From the NCBI RefSeq assembly GCF_000272045.2, contig NZ_AJYZ02000037.1, positions 37,606 to 101,605 on the forward strand: a DNA stretch of 64,000 nucleotides. The letters are read 5' to 3'. Positions 1 to 8,961 of the stretch are shown here, piece by piece. The notes beneath the pieces were generated by a model that was not told the DNA's origin, made no database searches, and saw only the letters and a program-made list of their open reading frames with translations. The first letter of the stretch is position 1. Each line of letters starts with the position of its first letter. The position numbers and the translations under genes are program-made. Origin of the DNA: Vibrio crassostreae 9ZC13 (GTDB lineage: Bacteria; Pseudomonadota; Gammaproteobacteria; Enterobacterales; Vibrionaceae).

Positions 1-1541
1 CCAGTGTCGAGCTTGGCCGGGAACTTCATGCCGTTCACTTCTACTACTTCAATATGCCCAACTTTAAACAGTGGTTCGGCTTTCAGAAGGTAATCAGAAC
101 GCGTATTAACGTAAACGCCCTCTTTTGCCATCTTCTTGCCTAAAATAAAGTACGCTTCTTTCTCATTTGTATTGAGCACGTCGATGGCAAACTCTTGCGT
201 ACGCACTTTTCCAGAGACCGCAAACTCACCACTCACTACCGGACGAGTATCATCCCCGACTCTTAATTTCTTAATCACGGGCTTGGTGACTTTTTGCTGT
301 TCGCCATTCACGTCAGTTAAGTAGAACTCAACCGACGTCTCTTTGCCCTTACCGATAATCTCAAAGCTATCAACCTTCAACAAAGGCGTATTGACGGTGA
401 AAGAAGCCACGGCCTTAAGCGGGAAGTTATCAATCGTAATGTCTTCTTCTGGTGAGATAATTAAAGGCTCACCAGCCTCCGCCACATCGCTAAAGCTCTC
501 TGAACCTTCAGAAAGAATATTTTCTGCATTGGTATCAATCATGAAGAGCTCACTGGCTGTGCTGGTTCCAAATCTCAACTGCGACTCACTACTCGAGCGC
601 TCACGTAGGTACACCAGAACGTCTTTAGTTGTGTTTTCATCGAGTTGAACAGGCACATACACCAAAGGTCTCTTCTTACCGCTCACGCTTAACATACGAA
701 CCAACGGCAATGTCATCTCTTTTTGCTTACCGTCGTTGTCGAACATATCAAACGTCACTTCACTGTTCTTCTTATCTATATCGATGTCTTTTGCATGAAG
801 GATGCTGTAGCGATTTTTTAATGAGAAGGTCGCGTTCATCGCCATTCCAGAGATAGACACCACCTCTTTTCGGCCAACAACGGTCGCGTTCTCTTGCTCT
901 TGTAAATAGTCATAACCTGCAAACACCAGCGCGTTATCCGCAAGGAAGGTTTTACCAATCAGCACTGGCGCAGAGAAGTGGCTTCTGTCGGTCAGGTTAA
1001 CGTCGGTTTTTAGCTCTTGGTCTGCAATGGTGAGCGACATTTTTACGGTAGGGCGATGCAAAGGCGTGCTGCTGGTGCGGCTGCGTATCATGCTGACACG
1101 CTCTAAAGGCGCTTCGATTAATACCATGTCTCCCGTCCGCGGGTTTTGAACCTTAAAAGACACCACAGCCTCATATTTCGCAAAGGTACTGCCATCCCAA
1201 TCATCGTAATCAACATCGGAATTGTTCAACAGGTCTTCGGTTAACGCCGCCATCAACTCTTGGTCTTTGAGATTTAGGTAATCGGGATTAGAGCTCTTCA
1301 CATGAATGTCTTCAGCATGCATAGAAGTGGTTTCTGCACCGGTATCAATTTTACCAATGAAAGGAACGTCTTTTAGCCCTTTAACGCTAGATAGGTACAC
1401 GTTCTCAGTGCGACCTAGTACCGACTTACCATCGAGTTCGTAAGTGGGATTTTGAGTGGTATGTGAAGTATCAGTAGCCAAAGTGTATTGTGAAAAAAGT
1501 AGAGTGCTTAAAAGAGTTAGAGCCAAAGGTATCTTTTTCAT
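1..1541 (-). CDS. Exported retropepsin-like (PF05618-type) protein, 3' part beyond the window
   Basis: An open frame runs from an ATG at 1541 to the window's left edge without a stop (about 513 codons visible), so the gene is cut by the window. Residues 1-22 form a signal peptide (basic MKK, hydrophobic core, A-T cleavage region). The motif FIGKIDTGAETTSMHA near residue 65 matches the Asp-Thr-Gly centre of the family called ATP-dependent zinc protease or RimB-like (PF05618), which has a retropepsin fold. The segment PVLIGKTFLADNALVFAG resembles the end of such a domain. A second repeat with weaker similarity follows, and a new KFPAKLDTG-like start falls exactly at the edge. This suggests two or three tandem domains, of which the middle one lacks a clear DTG. 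Related proteins often neighbour ATP-grasp ligase and transglutaminase-like genes; those would lie outside. Family confidence is good; substrate unknown. Confidence 0.8.
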   Translation of the reverse strand, partial: MKKIPLALTLLSTLLFSQYTLATDTSHTTQNPTYELDGKSVLGRTENVYLSSVKGLKDVPFIGKIDTGAETTSMHAEDIHVKSSNPDYLNLKDQELMAALTEDLLNNSDVDYDDWDGSTFAKYEAVVSFKVQNPRTGDMVLIEAPLERVSMIRSRTSSTPLHRPTVKMSLTIADQELKTDVNLTDRSHFSAPVLIGKTFLADNALVFAGYDYLQEQENATVVGRKEVVSISGMAMNATFSLKNRYSILHAKDIDIDKKNSEVTFDMFDNDGKQKEMTLPLVRMLSVSGKKRPLVYVPVQLDENTTKDVLVYLRERSSSESQLRFGTSTASELFMIDTNAENILSEGSESFSDVAEAGEPLIISPEEDITIDNFPLKAVASFTVNTPLLKVDSFEIIGKGKETSVEFYLTDVNGEQQKVTKPVIKKLRVGDDTRPVVSGEFAVSGKVRTQEFAIDVLNTNEKEAYFILGKKMAKEGVYVNTRSDYLLKAEPLFKVGHIEVVEVNGMKFPAKLDT

Positions 1542-1746
1542 TAGTTGGTCCGTTGTGATCAGTTCACTAATAATACTGGCGTTTGCGCGAAGATTTCCCC
1601 CACCAGCAATGGTTCTCACATAACGTTAACGCTATGAGTTTTTAAATGACAAACCGATGACTTTGCGCTGCATTCGCTTATCGATTATTGACTAATGGAT
1701 ACCCAATAACCTTTTCAATGCTCGGTGTTCTATTGAAGAAATGAAT

Positions 1747-1777
1747 ACAAAAAAGGCCAACGACGAGCGCTGACCTT
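1747..1777 (-). terminator. Rho-independent terminator after the M15 peptidase gene
   Basis: On the minus strand a 10-bp stem (arms 1768-1777 and 1753-1762, with G-T wobbles) closes a 5-nt loop and runs into six T's. It lies about 70 bases past the stop of the M15 peptidase gene. The rest of the 1542-1846 gap should hold the promoter of the retropepsin-like gene, but I could not pick out convincing -35/-10 boxes. Confidence 0.75.
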
Positions 1778-1846
1778 AGCTATTCAAAACACACCTGAAG
1801 CGAGTTTAACTTGCTAAAACACAAACGGTTCTAGATAAACATAGCA

Positions 1847-2656
1847 CTAAAAAGTCCCGACTGTTTTCTTTGCACAGATAGCTCGAGCTTTTTCTGCGTC
1901 CTCACCTTTATTTTTGAGATAGCACTGTCGATAAGATTTGACGTAGCGCTCAAATAACACCTCGGCTTCAGGTTGTGGTTTAGAGAGCAGTTGGTTAACG
2001 AACTTTCTTGATCCAACCTCAAAATGCTGAGTATCGATTGGGCTATTCCAATCCCCTCCCCAGATCATAAATCCGTGATGGGCAAACAGCTCAACCACAT
2101 CTTCTGCCATGCCGCTGCGTTCTATTTCATCACGCGCACGAAAGCGAGTACGGTTCACATAGCTTGTCGCAGATTGTGAAGGCTTTACCGTGATTCTTCC
2201 GTTGCTATCAAACTCTAAGAAAGGGTTTTGAACTGGGTTGATGTCGATTGCCACACCATAGGCATGTTTCGACCAACCTCCTCCGCCTGTAATAGGACGA
2301 GCGTTAAAGGCGCTGCTGTTGTTCGCATCCATTGAGGCGCTATCATCACCTCTGAATTCACGCATTAGGCGAGCGGAATGAAGAGGAAAATTGCGCTGTT
2401 TGAGCTCTGAAAAGATTTGTTCAACAGCAGGCGCAATAACATCAAGCACGATCATATTGCCCTGTTGCGTTTCCCCTTTGAAACTAATGAAATCGAAATC
2501 CACTTTGGATAGTCGCTCACAACCAACGGGCGCACCACTACTCAAGACATTGTTCTTTTTCATCATGTCGCATTGCCATTGAGATATAGGAGCGACTTGG
2601 GCATAACTCACTGCACTGAGCACAGTGGCCAGACAGCCGACAATAAAACGTTTCAT
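1847..2656 (-). CDS. Exported M15-family peptidase (D-Ala-D-Ala carboxypeptidase/endopeptidase-like)
   Basis: The 269-residue protein starts with a signal peptide (MKRFIVGCLATVLSAVSYA, cleavage after about residue 19). The zinc motif of M15 peptidases is plain: SKHAYGVAIDI supplies His131 and Asp138, and QHFEV supplies His211. The shape (a short protein with the catalytic core in the C-terminal two thirds) fits the VanY/endolysin-like M15C/M15_4 group, which cuts cell-wall peptides in the periplasm. Whether it acts as a D,D-carboxypeptidase or an L-Ala-D-Glu endopeptidase cannot be told from sequence. It stands alone: the next gene upstream starts beyond an 81-base gap, and a terminator follows. 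Confidence 0.85.
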   Translation of the reverse strand: MKRFIVGCLATVLSAVSYAQVAPISQWQCDMMKKNNVLSSGAPVGCERLSKVDFDFISFKGETQQGNMIVLDVIAPAVEQIFSELKQRNFPLHSARLMREFRGDDSASMDANNSSAFNARPITGGGGWSKHAYGVAIDINPVQNPFLEFDSNGRITVKPSQSATSYVNRTRFRARDEIERSGMAEDVVELFAHHGFMIWGGDWNSPIDTQHFEVGSRKFVNQLLSKPQPEAEVLFERYVKSYRQCYLKNKGEDAEKARAICAKKTVGTF

Positions 2657-2737
2657 ATCAAAAACTCAAAATAGTAAGAGTGAAAAGTAGCAGAAGTTGG
2701 AAAATAGCATATTAAGCCAAGTTGAGCGCACGCTTTG

Positions 2738-3466
2738 TTAGCGTGTTTTGTTCCAGTAAACAATCTCTCTAACTCGTCCGTTCTGATCCTTGTCAGCTTC
2801 TCCACCAACATCAGAAAGTTCAGGTAAGGTCGATAATTGCGGAGCGTAATAGGCAACTAACATAAGTACGAACGCATCGTAAATATCGTCTATCGCGGCG
2901 TCTTTACGTTTGGTATTTGAAATGGCCAACGACAAGCGGTCACACCATTGAGGGGATAGCTGCTGAATAATAGAAAGCCGTTCCTCTTTGCCTTCTTGCG
3001 TTCGTTTTGAAAACGTCAGCGGTTCGTCTTTCAATGCTGCAAACACCACTTCAGGATGTGATTCCCTGATAGAAAGATTGGGATGAGTTTCAATGAGCTC
3101 ATCAAGCTCGCGAATCTTGGGCACAATTCCCCAAGTCTGTTTAGAAAACTTCTTATCAAGCTGCTCCACATTGGCACTGCACGCCGCAATGTAATCGGTT
3201 TGGTAAACCGCCTCACGACACGGAACCGGAAACACCGAAGAACCACGTTTGCTGGTTAGAAAACGCCTTGCTGCTTTGTCACACAAGCGATCTGGAGTTT
3301 GTGCATCACTAAAACCAATAGGCATATCGATAAGCGCCGTTGAACCGATAAGATCACTCGCTAGCTCATCGAGGGTGTTTACCACTTTAAACGCAGGTAT
3401 CTCATTGTCAGAGACAATCCAAGCGATCCAACCCGACTTGCAGCCATCAATTCCGATGTATTTCAT
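2738..3466 (-). CDS. DUF429 family protein (predicted RNase H-fold nuclease)
   Basis: This 242-residue protein begins with YIGIDGCKSGWIAWIV, the opening strand and first acidic residue (Asp7) of DUF429 (PF04250). IDMPIGF (Asp47), RESHPEVVF (Glu136) and DDIYDAFVLM (Asp193/194/197) supply the other acidic positions expected of an RNase H-like fold. The family is widespread and biochemically poorly known; nuclease activity is a fold-based prediction. There is no signal peptide, so it is cytoplasmic. It lies 58 bases downstream of the methyltransferase-HNH gene on the same strand and could be cotranscribed with it, which would be suggestive given both proteins' predicted nucleic-acid chemistry. 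Confidence 0.8.
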   Translation of the reverse strand: MKYIGIDGCKSGWIAWIVSDNEIPAFKVVNTLDELASDLIGSTALIDMPIGFSDAQTPDRLCDKAARRFLTSKRGSSVFPVPCREAVYQTDYIAACSANVEQLDKKFSKQTWGIVPKIRELDELIETHPNLSIRESHPEVVFAALKDEPLTFSKRTQEGKEERLSIIQQLSPQWCDRLSLAISNTKRKDAAIDDIYDAFVLMLVAYYAPQLSTLPELSDVGGEADKDQNGRVREIVYWNKTR

Positions 3467-3524
3467 TATGTTCTCGATGATTAGTTTGTTGAGGGTTATT
3501 TGGGATAACTAGCCCACTTAATGA

Positions 3525-5237
3525 TCAGTGCCACTCACTAATCAGCAGTCTGCTTTTTACACCACGTACCTGCAAGCCCATTGCATCGAACACCTCTTCA
3601 AAGTCTCGACACTGCGCAGGGATGCTAGGTAACGAAAGCGCGGCTTCTGAAAAGAATTGTTGTTCAAAATGAGCCGAATCGTTCCAAGCGAGTTGCCACC
3701 ACTCTAGAATCCTCGACTTAGACGAGCGCAGCTTTTCAGCCGTAGGAACTTTATCACTTTTACTTAAGTTCTCTTTGCTTGTAGTAGGAAAGAGGTTCCA
3801 CTTATCGTTGTTTGGCCAGTAAGCGAAAGGCAAACAGTGATCAACGTGATACTCATTTTTTAATGATTTTCCACTCCACACGCTGACAATGTCGGCACGA
3901 TCAGATCTAAGTTGCTCGACACGTTTACGCACATCGCGAGTATCATGGTTTTGATCGATCCATACCAAGCAGTCGTGATAAGTCTGTAGTGAAATGCTTC
4001 GCTGTCGGTTCAACTCGAAACGCTGCATCTCCATGACCCATTGATTCACCACCAGCGGTTCAATCCACGAGTGGTAGATTCTAAAGCACTCCCACAGGCT
4101 TTCATCGAGAGTAAAATAACCAAAACTTTCTAAGAACTCACTATCAATGACCAGTGATTCTCGGCTCTTCCGTCGTTTGTGAGGTGGGTATATATCGAAT
4201 AGTCGGTTGTCTTTCGAGCCTTGATAAATGAAAGTCACAGGTCCTGATTTAATGGTACTGATCGTTTGTGAAAATAGCTTTTGTAGAGCCTTGGCTTCAT
4301 CGCCGAGAAACATAGCGCCTATCGCTAGATCATCAGCACTTAAGTGTTTGAGTTTATTCCAACCATCCTCTTTTACAAACCCAAGTCCCTTCGTTGTGTT
4401 GCTATTTTGCTGAATCCCAGCGCCTTCTATGTCGATATCAATCAGTCGCTTAAACTGCCTAACCCAATACAGAGCAACCAAGCCCACTGGTAGAGAAATT
4501 TTCCCATCAGTTCGATCAATCACAGCGCCTGAATGCGCATCAGCAATTCTCAGTAGAGTTCTCAACAAAGCCAACTTGTATGTGGCCGACTTGTTGTCAT
4601 TCACAATAATGTGGCGCACCTTGTTCAAGTCACCGGAGCCATCGTCTGGTAGTGTCATCACCACGGTTTGCCACCACACCTCACTGCGGTTCAATGTATC
4701 TTGGCTATCATCAACATGACGAACCAACAAGGCGCTGTTTTTTGATAAACGCTCGAGCTCTTCAACCGAGACTTCATAGCCTTGTCGACTGTCTTGAAAC
4801 TCCCCATGACGCAGAGTGATCACCAACTTGCCATTTGGAGCTAGCAAGTTAGACAACTTTCTAAATGCGCGCTCTCGATGAGACGGAGCGAGATGCATCC
4901 AAACCGCACTGACCAATATCAAGTCAAAACGCATTCCGAGGTTTTCAGTGCGGCTAAGCGAGGGAAGTGAATCATCAATCCAGGTAACACTTGGGCCTGT
5001 ATATTTCGAGCCTTGTTCGCGTAATGAAGCACTTGGTTCTATCGCAATAACATCAGATCCTGTCTTGTGCATCCATAGCGCATCACGACCGCATCCAGCA
5101 CCGACATCGAGTACTTTATCGCCCACTAAAGGCCAGTAAGCTTGCCAGCTTTTATGCACCGTCTCGAAGGTCACTGAGTTGTACTGCTGGCAAAGTGTGT
5201 GAGCATTTTTATCGTAAAAAGGAATCGATGAGGACAT
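3525..5237 (-). CDS. SAM methyltransferase fused to an HNH nuclease domain
   Basis: The 570-residue protein has a class I SAM methyltransferase at residues 1-190: motif I VLDVGAGCGRDA at 42-53, an acidic AIEPS motif II, and FDLILVSAVWMHL as motif IV. A central helical region follows; NDNKSATYKLALLRTLLRIAD near 213-233 is a segment I associate with HNH-containing proteins. The C-terminus carries an HNH signature: VDHCLPF (Asp466-His467), DKWNLFP (Asn481) and TSKENLSKSDK (Asn490), with basic residues between. The methyltransferase part resembles small-molecule or tRNA-type enzymes more than DNA methylases (no DPPY or NPPY). The function is not known to me. A restriction- or defence-like role is possible but is inference. 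It is divergent from the CxxC protein at 5497, with a shared 259-base upstream region. Confidence 0.75.
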   Translation of the reverse strand: MSSSIPFYDKNAHTLCQQYNSVTFETVHKSWQAYWPLVGDKVLDVGAGCGRDALWMHKTGSDVIAIEPSASLREQGSKYTGPSVTWIDDSLPSLSRTENLGMRFDLILVSAVWMHLAPSHRERAFRKLSNLLAPNGKLVITLRHGEFQDSRQGYEVSVEELERLSKNSALLVRHVDDSQDTLNRSEVWWQTVVMTLPDDGSGDLNKVRHIIVNDNKSATYKLALLRTLLRIADAHSGAVIDRTDGKISLPVGLVALYWVRQFKRLIDIDIEGAGIQQNSNTTKGLGFVKEDGWNKLKHLSADDLAIGAMFLGDEAKALQKLFSQTISTIKSGPVTFIYQGSKDNRLFDIYPPHKRRKSRESLVIDSEFLESFGYFTLDESLWECFRIYHSWIEPLVVNQWVMEMQRFELNRQRSISLQTYHDCLVWIDQNHDTRDVRKRVEQLRSDRADIVSVWSGKSLKNEYHVDHCLPFAYWPNNDKWNLFPTTSKENLSKSDKVPTAEKLRSSKSRILEWWQLAWNDSAHFEQQFFSEAALSLPSIPAQCRDFEEVFDAMGLQVRGVKSRLLISEWH

Positions 5238-5496
5238 ATGCGCTATTGGAGTAAGGAGTCTATCTCAATAGTAATGGGGAGCTTAGGCGATTGCTAGCAG
5301 CTCATGCAAGTTCAGCCACACCGAGCAATATTTATCGTTAGTGACTGTTTTATATCAATATCCACCTAATGAGTGCATCAGGCGAATCAGTCTCGTCAGC
5401 AAAACAAAAACAAACAAGGTGCAAGCTGACGTGCGAACAGAGATAATTGTTTGAAGATGATTAACTCGCCTCAAGCACCAAACCGATAGAAAACTA

Positions 5497-6435
5497 ATGA
5501 ACACATACTCACACATAGATACCCCATTCAACCTGCGCCACACCTGTTGGTTTTGTGGTGAACCTTCAAGTAACGTTGTTGAATTTCCTAAGACAGCGCA
5601 GGCAGTTGCCAAGATAGGCCATTCACCGATCGCACTGCCGGCTTGTAATGAGTGTGCGAGAATTAACTATTCAAAGAATCTGACCTCAATTTGGTCTGTG
5701 CGCGATCAGATAAAACACACTCTGATAGACAAGTACGCTAAGCACCTTGGCATCGGTGAGAACTGGACGGAGCAAGAGCTTATTGATTCTGATTTCTCGG
5801 GTTCGACGCTCGGTGGGTTTGGGCGCAGCGCTTGGAAGATGTATCAAATCGCCAAACAACGCGTCGATTATAAAGGCTGGCCTTTGTCGGTTGATGACAT
5901 CCCACTTGAGGTATACGACGAAACCAGTGGCTTTGAGTTTGACGGTACTCGTTATGCCTCAATCAATTCATGTATCGACTATTTCACCAAGGCAGCAGGC
6001 GTAGACAAAGAGCTGTTGTCGCAGCTTGTCGACATCGTTTCATCAGACCGATTTAGCTACGCACTGCGAATCACCAAGCTGAACAAGAATGTCTCTAATA
6101 CCAAGCGCTCGGAGATCGTCGAAGAGGTACTACAACAAGAGTCTGAACAAGAAGAGATACTGCTTGAGCAAGCTAATTCAATGTTTAACCCAAACGTCGA
6201 AGAGGTGAATATTTCAGGCTCAATAGCGCCTGTATTTGCCATTCAGTGGGCGCTGGCTAACAAGGTTAAAGATTTAGCCCACCTTTGTGCTCTCGAAGAT
6301 GAGTATTTTGACTATTTCGAGCACCTCGGCGGCCCTGCAGCTTTCATGTCCTATAACGGCCTACAACTCTATTTAGAGTCGCGTCAAGATCCTGAATGGG
6401 TAGAAGAGTTGGATCCAAATAAACAGTATTGGTGA
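5497..6435 (+). CDS. Uncharacterised protein with an N-terminal CxxC...CxxC zinc-binding motif
   Basis: I do not recognise this 312-residue cytoplasmic protein. The start has CWFCG (Cys17, Cys20) and, 30 residues on, PACNEC (Cys50, Cys53), an arrangement that should bind one zinc as a treble-clef or ribbon. HNH nucleases often carry such a pair, but I cannot find the His-Asn catalytic residues here. The remainder is mostly helical and acidic, with a Glu-rich stretch (EEVLQQESEQEEILLEQ) around residue 210 and a C-terminal segment rich in aromatic and acidic residues. It is transcribed away from the methyltransferase-HNH gene, leaving a shared 259-base control region, so the two could be functionally paired. 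No signal peptide or membrane span is visible. Confidence 0.7.
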   Translation: MNTYSHIDTPFNLRHTCWFCGEPSSNVVEFPKTAQAVAKIGHSPIALPACNECARINYSKNLTSIWSVRDQIKHTLIDKYAKHLGIGENWTEQELIDSDFSGSTLGGFGRSAWKMYQIAKQRVDYKGWPLSVDDIPLEVYDETSGFEFDGTRYASINSCIDYFTKAAGVDKELLSQLVDIVSSDRFSYALRITKLNKNVSNTKRSEIVEEVLQQESEQEEILLEQANSMFNPNVEEVNISGSIAPVFAIQWALANKVKDLAHLCALEDEYFDYFEHLGGPAAFMSYNGLQLYLESRQDPEWVEELDPNKQYW

Positions 6436-6631
6436 ACATGCCTCGCTACTGGTGAACACGTGTAAGCTCGATAATCGTGTCAAACACCCATTGTTAGTCC
6501 TTGTTTTATATAAAGATCTAAAAACAGAACCCTATAACAGTTAATTGTTGCAATTCGGTTAAATAGAGTGAAAACTTCAAGCATCTAAAACTATTTAATC
6601 ACTGCCATCTGCGGTGAGTAAGGAGTGAATT

Positions 6632-7399
6632 GTGCTTGCTGTTCTTCGTATTATTTTGGCTACGGTGTTTATTATTTTCACCACTCTATGTGCTTTTGTT
6701 TACTGCTTGTTTAGCCCCAAGAACCCCAAGCATGTGTACGTTTTCTGTCGTTGGTTCAACCAACTCCAAAAGATCATCGGTGTAAAACTGGTGCAACGCG
6801 GCCTAGACAATGCCCCGACACCAGAAAACAGCGTCTACATCTCTAACCACCAAAGCATATTGGATTTTGTGACCGATCCAGGAATGCTAAGACCACGCAC
6901 TGTTTCATTGGGCAAACGCGATTTGTTGTACGTGCCTTTCTTTGGCCTGCTGTATTGGATCACCGGTAACATCATGATTAACCGCGAAGATAAGTCCAAA
7001 GCACGCGATACCATCAAGCAAGTGGCGGAAGCGATTCATCAGAGAGATCTGTCTGTTTGGGTTTACCCGGAAGGAACCCGTAGTAAAGGGCGTGGACTAT
7101 TGCCATTCAAAACGGGCGCTTTCCGAATAGCAATCGAAGCTGGTGTGCCTATCACCCCGATGTGTACCAGCACCACGCACAATAAGATCGACTTGAATCG
7201 AGCCAATAATGGCATTGTGATCACCGAGATGCTGGAACCTATCGATGTATCCGGATACAAGCTTAGCGATGCGAGAGAGTTGGCCAATCGCTGTCACGCA
7301 CTCATGGCAGAGAAAATAGCAGAGCTTGATGCCGAAGTGGCTCGTTTAGAGGCGCAGCAAAAAACAGAGTTGGATTCAGATCGTTCTTCTACGAACTAA
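6632..7399 (+). CDS. plsC: 1-acyl-sn-glycerol-3-phosphate acyltransferase (PlsC family)
   Basis: Residues 1-27 form a membrane anchor (LAVLRIILATVFIIFTTLCAFVYCLF). The acyltransferase HX4D motif is NHQSILD (His73-Asp78), and YPEGTRSKGRG gives the conserved substrate-binding EGTRS block. This is the LPA acyltransferase signature, for the step making phosphatidic acid at the inner membrane. At 255 residues it is a normal length. The start is GTG at 6632, supported by an AAGGAG ribosome site 7 bases upstream. Many Vibrio carry more than one PlsC paralogue, so this may be the principal enzyme or an accessory one; the symbol is by family. The C-terminal 20 residues are charged and probably disordered. 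Confidence 0.85.
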   Translation: MLAVLRIILATVFIIFTTLCAFVYCLFSPKNPKHVYVFCRWFNQLQKIIGVKLVQRGLDNAPTPENSVYISNHQSILDFVTDPGMLRPRTVSLGKRDLLYVPFFGLLYWITGNIMINREDKSKARDTIKQVAEAIHQRDLSVWVYPEGTRSKGRGLLPFKTGAFRIAIEAGVPITPMCTSTTHNKIDLNRANNGIVITEMLEPIDVSGYKLSDARELANRCHALMAEKIAELDAEVARLEAQQKTELDSDRSSTN

Positions 7400-7546
7400 C
7401 TCGCAACGAAACCACTGAGTCATCGCTCAGTTACTTAAAAAGACACTCAACGATCGCAACTCTCATTGTTCTTGTTTTACTTGCTGGCGCTTATCCGCAA
7501 AATAAAAACAGGCGTTAACGGCTTTATAGAGCAATGGGAGCAAACG

Positions 7547-8917
7547 ATGGAAGTGATTCACCATGGTGGCAAACATACTGTCACAGGATCTTGTCACGAG
7601 CTAAGAGATTCAGGCCAAGCGGTGCTCATCGATTGTGGCCTTTTTCAAGGTTTAGATCTTCAAGGTAAAAAGCTTCAAGGTGCGGACACTCGCCCTCTTG
7701 ATATTGAATTTGAAACATCCCACCTCAACGCTCTGCTGCTGACCCATACTCACATTGATCATATTGGCCGATTACCTTGGTTACTCGCCAGTGGGTTTAA
7801 CCAACCGATTTATTGCACGCAAGCCACCGCTGAACTCGCTCCTTTAATGATTGAGGATGGCTTAAAACTGCAAGGGCTCAGCAATAAACAGTCGAAGCTG
7901 ATACTCAAAAAGATTCATTCGTTAATTGCTCCCAAGCCTTACGGGGAATGGTTTCCAATCACGTCTAAACAGCAAAACAACGGAAAGGATCATGATAGGC
8001 CAAATACTCTGTATGCTCGCTTTCAACCTGCGGGGCACATCTTAGGTTCTGCCTATATCGAGATTAAGTTACCCAACCAAGAGGTGGTAGTCTTCTCTGG
8101 CGATTTAGGCCCAAGTAACACACCACTACTGCCCGATCCTAAGCCACCACGACAAGCCGACTATCTGTTTATCGAATCCACTTATGGCACCAGTACACAT
8201 GATGATATCGCTACGCGAGCTGAGCGTCTCAAAGCAATCATTGATCGTTCACTGCTCGACGGTGGCGTTATTCTAATTCCGGCATTTAGTATCGGCAGAA
8301 CGCAGGAATTGCTTTTTGATATCGAACACCTGATCTTTGAGCATCAACTCAGTAGCGATATTCCTATTATTCTCGATTCTCCGATGGCTCAAAAAGTGAC
8401 GCGTTCATACCGACGTTTTAAAGAGTTGTGGGGACAAGAAGCAAAGCAGCGTCTTGAACTGAAACGCCACCCACTCGCTTTTGAGCAGTGCATTACCGTT
8501 GATGGACATAGAATGCACAAGAAAATCGTGAATCGCCTCAAGTCGACAGGTGAACCTGCGATTGTGGTCGCAGCTTCTGGGATGTGTCAGGGTGGCAGGA
8601 TAATGAACTACTTATCCGCCTTGCTTCCCGATAAACGAACCGATGTAATTTTAGCTGGCTATCAAGCGCACGGAACGCTCGGACGAGAGCTGCAACAAGG
8701 GGAAATGCAGGTTTATATTGATAACAAAGACGTTGAGGTTAATGCTCAAATTCATGGCATGTCTGGCTATTCTGCCCATGCTGATAAAGGGGACCTCTAC
8801 CAATTTATAGAAGGCATCGCGACGCCACCGAAAGAGGTGCATTTGATTCATGGCGAACCAAACACTCAGTCTGAATTCGCTCAAGAGCTGCTAAAACAAG
8901 GATTCAAGGTCGTTTGA
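7547..8917 (+). CDS. Beta-CASP metallo-beta-lactamase-fold RNase-like protein
   Basis: The zinc motif HTHIDH (residues 67-72) and a downstream SGDLG place this in the metallo-beta-lactamase fold. ILIPAFSIGRTQELL, VVAASGMCQGGRI and a final HGMSGYSAHADK are beta-CASP and RNA-specificity motifs shared with CPSF73-like ribonucleases. Function is probably RNA cleavage, though bacterial members of this subgroup are little studied. I start at ATG 7547 (456 residues), which has a GGGAG ribosome site 6-11 bases upstream and begins directly with the family's N-terminal strand MEVIHHGG. A longer frame from a TTG at 7466 adds an unrelated basic leader and has no good ribosome site. It may be cotranscribed with the acyltransferase gene 147 bases upstream. 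Confidence 0.85.
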   Translation: MEVIHHGGKHTVTGSCHELRDSGQAVLIDCGLFQGLDLQGKKLQGADTRPLDIEFETSHLNALLLTHTHIDHIGRLPWLLASGFNQPIYCTQATAELAPLMIEDGLKLQGLSNKQSKLILKKIHSLIAPKPYGEWFPITSKQQNNGKDHDRPNTLYARFQPAGHILGSAYIEIKLPNQEVVVFSGDLGPSNTPLLPDPKPPRQADYLFIESTYGTSTHDDIATRAERLKAIIDRSLLDGGVILIPAFSIGRTQELLFDIEHLIFEHQLSSDIPIILDSPMAQKVTRSYRRFKELWGQEAKQRLELKRHPLAFEQCITVDGHRMHKKIVNRLKSTGEPAIVVAASGMCQGGRIMNYLSALLPDKRTDVILAGYQAHGTLGRELQQGEMQVYIDNKDVEVNAQIHGMSGYSAHADKGDLYQFIEGIATPPKEVHLIHGEPNTQSEFAQELLKQGFKVV

Positions 8918-8920
8918 AAC

Positions 8921-8942
8921 AAGTGTCTAATTAGGCACTTTT
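8921..8942 (+). terminator. Probable terminator after the beta-CASP gene
   Basis: A 7-bp stem (AAGTGTC with GGCACTT, one G-T pair) around a 6-nt loop begins 4 bases after the stop and ends in a short T run. The stem is modest, so termination may be partial. Confidence 0.5.
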
Positions 8943-8961
8943 CCTACCGTAAAGATAAAAA

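Noticed and set aside
7466..7546. Longer start (TTG) for the beta-CASP protein
   Set aside because: The added leader is unlike the family, and ATG 7547 has a clear GGGAG ribosome site.
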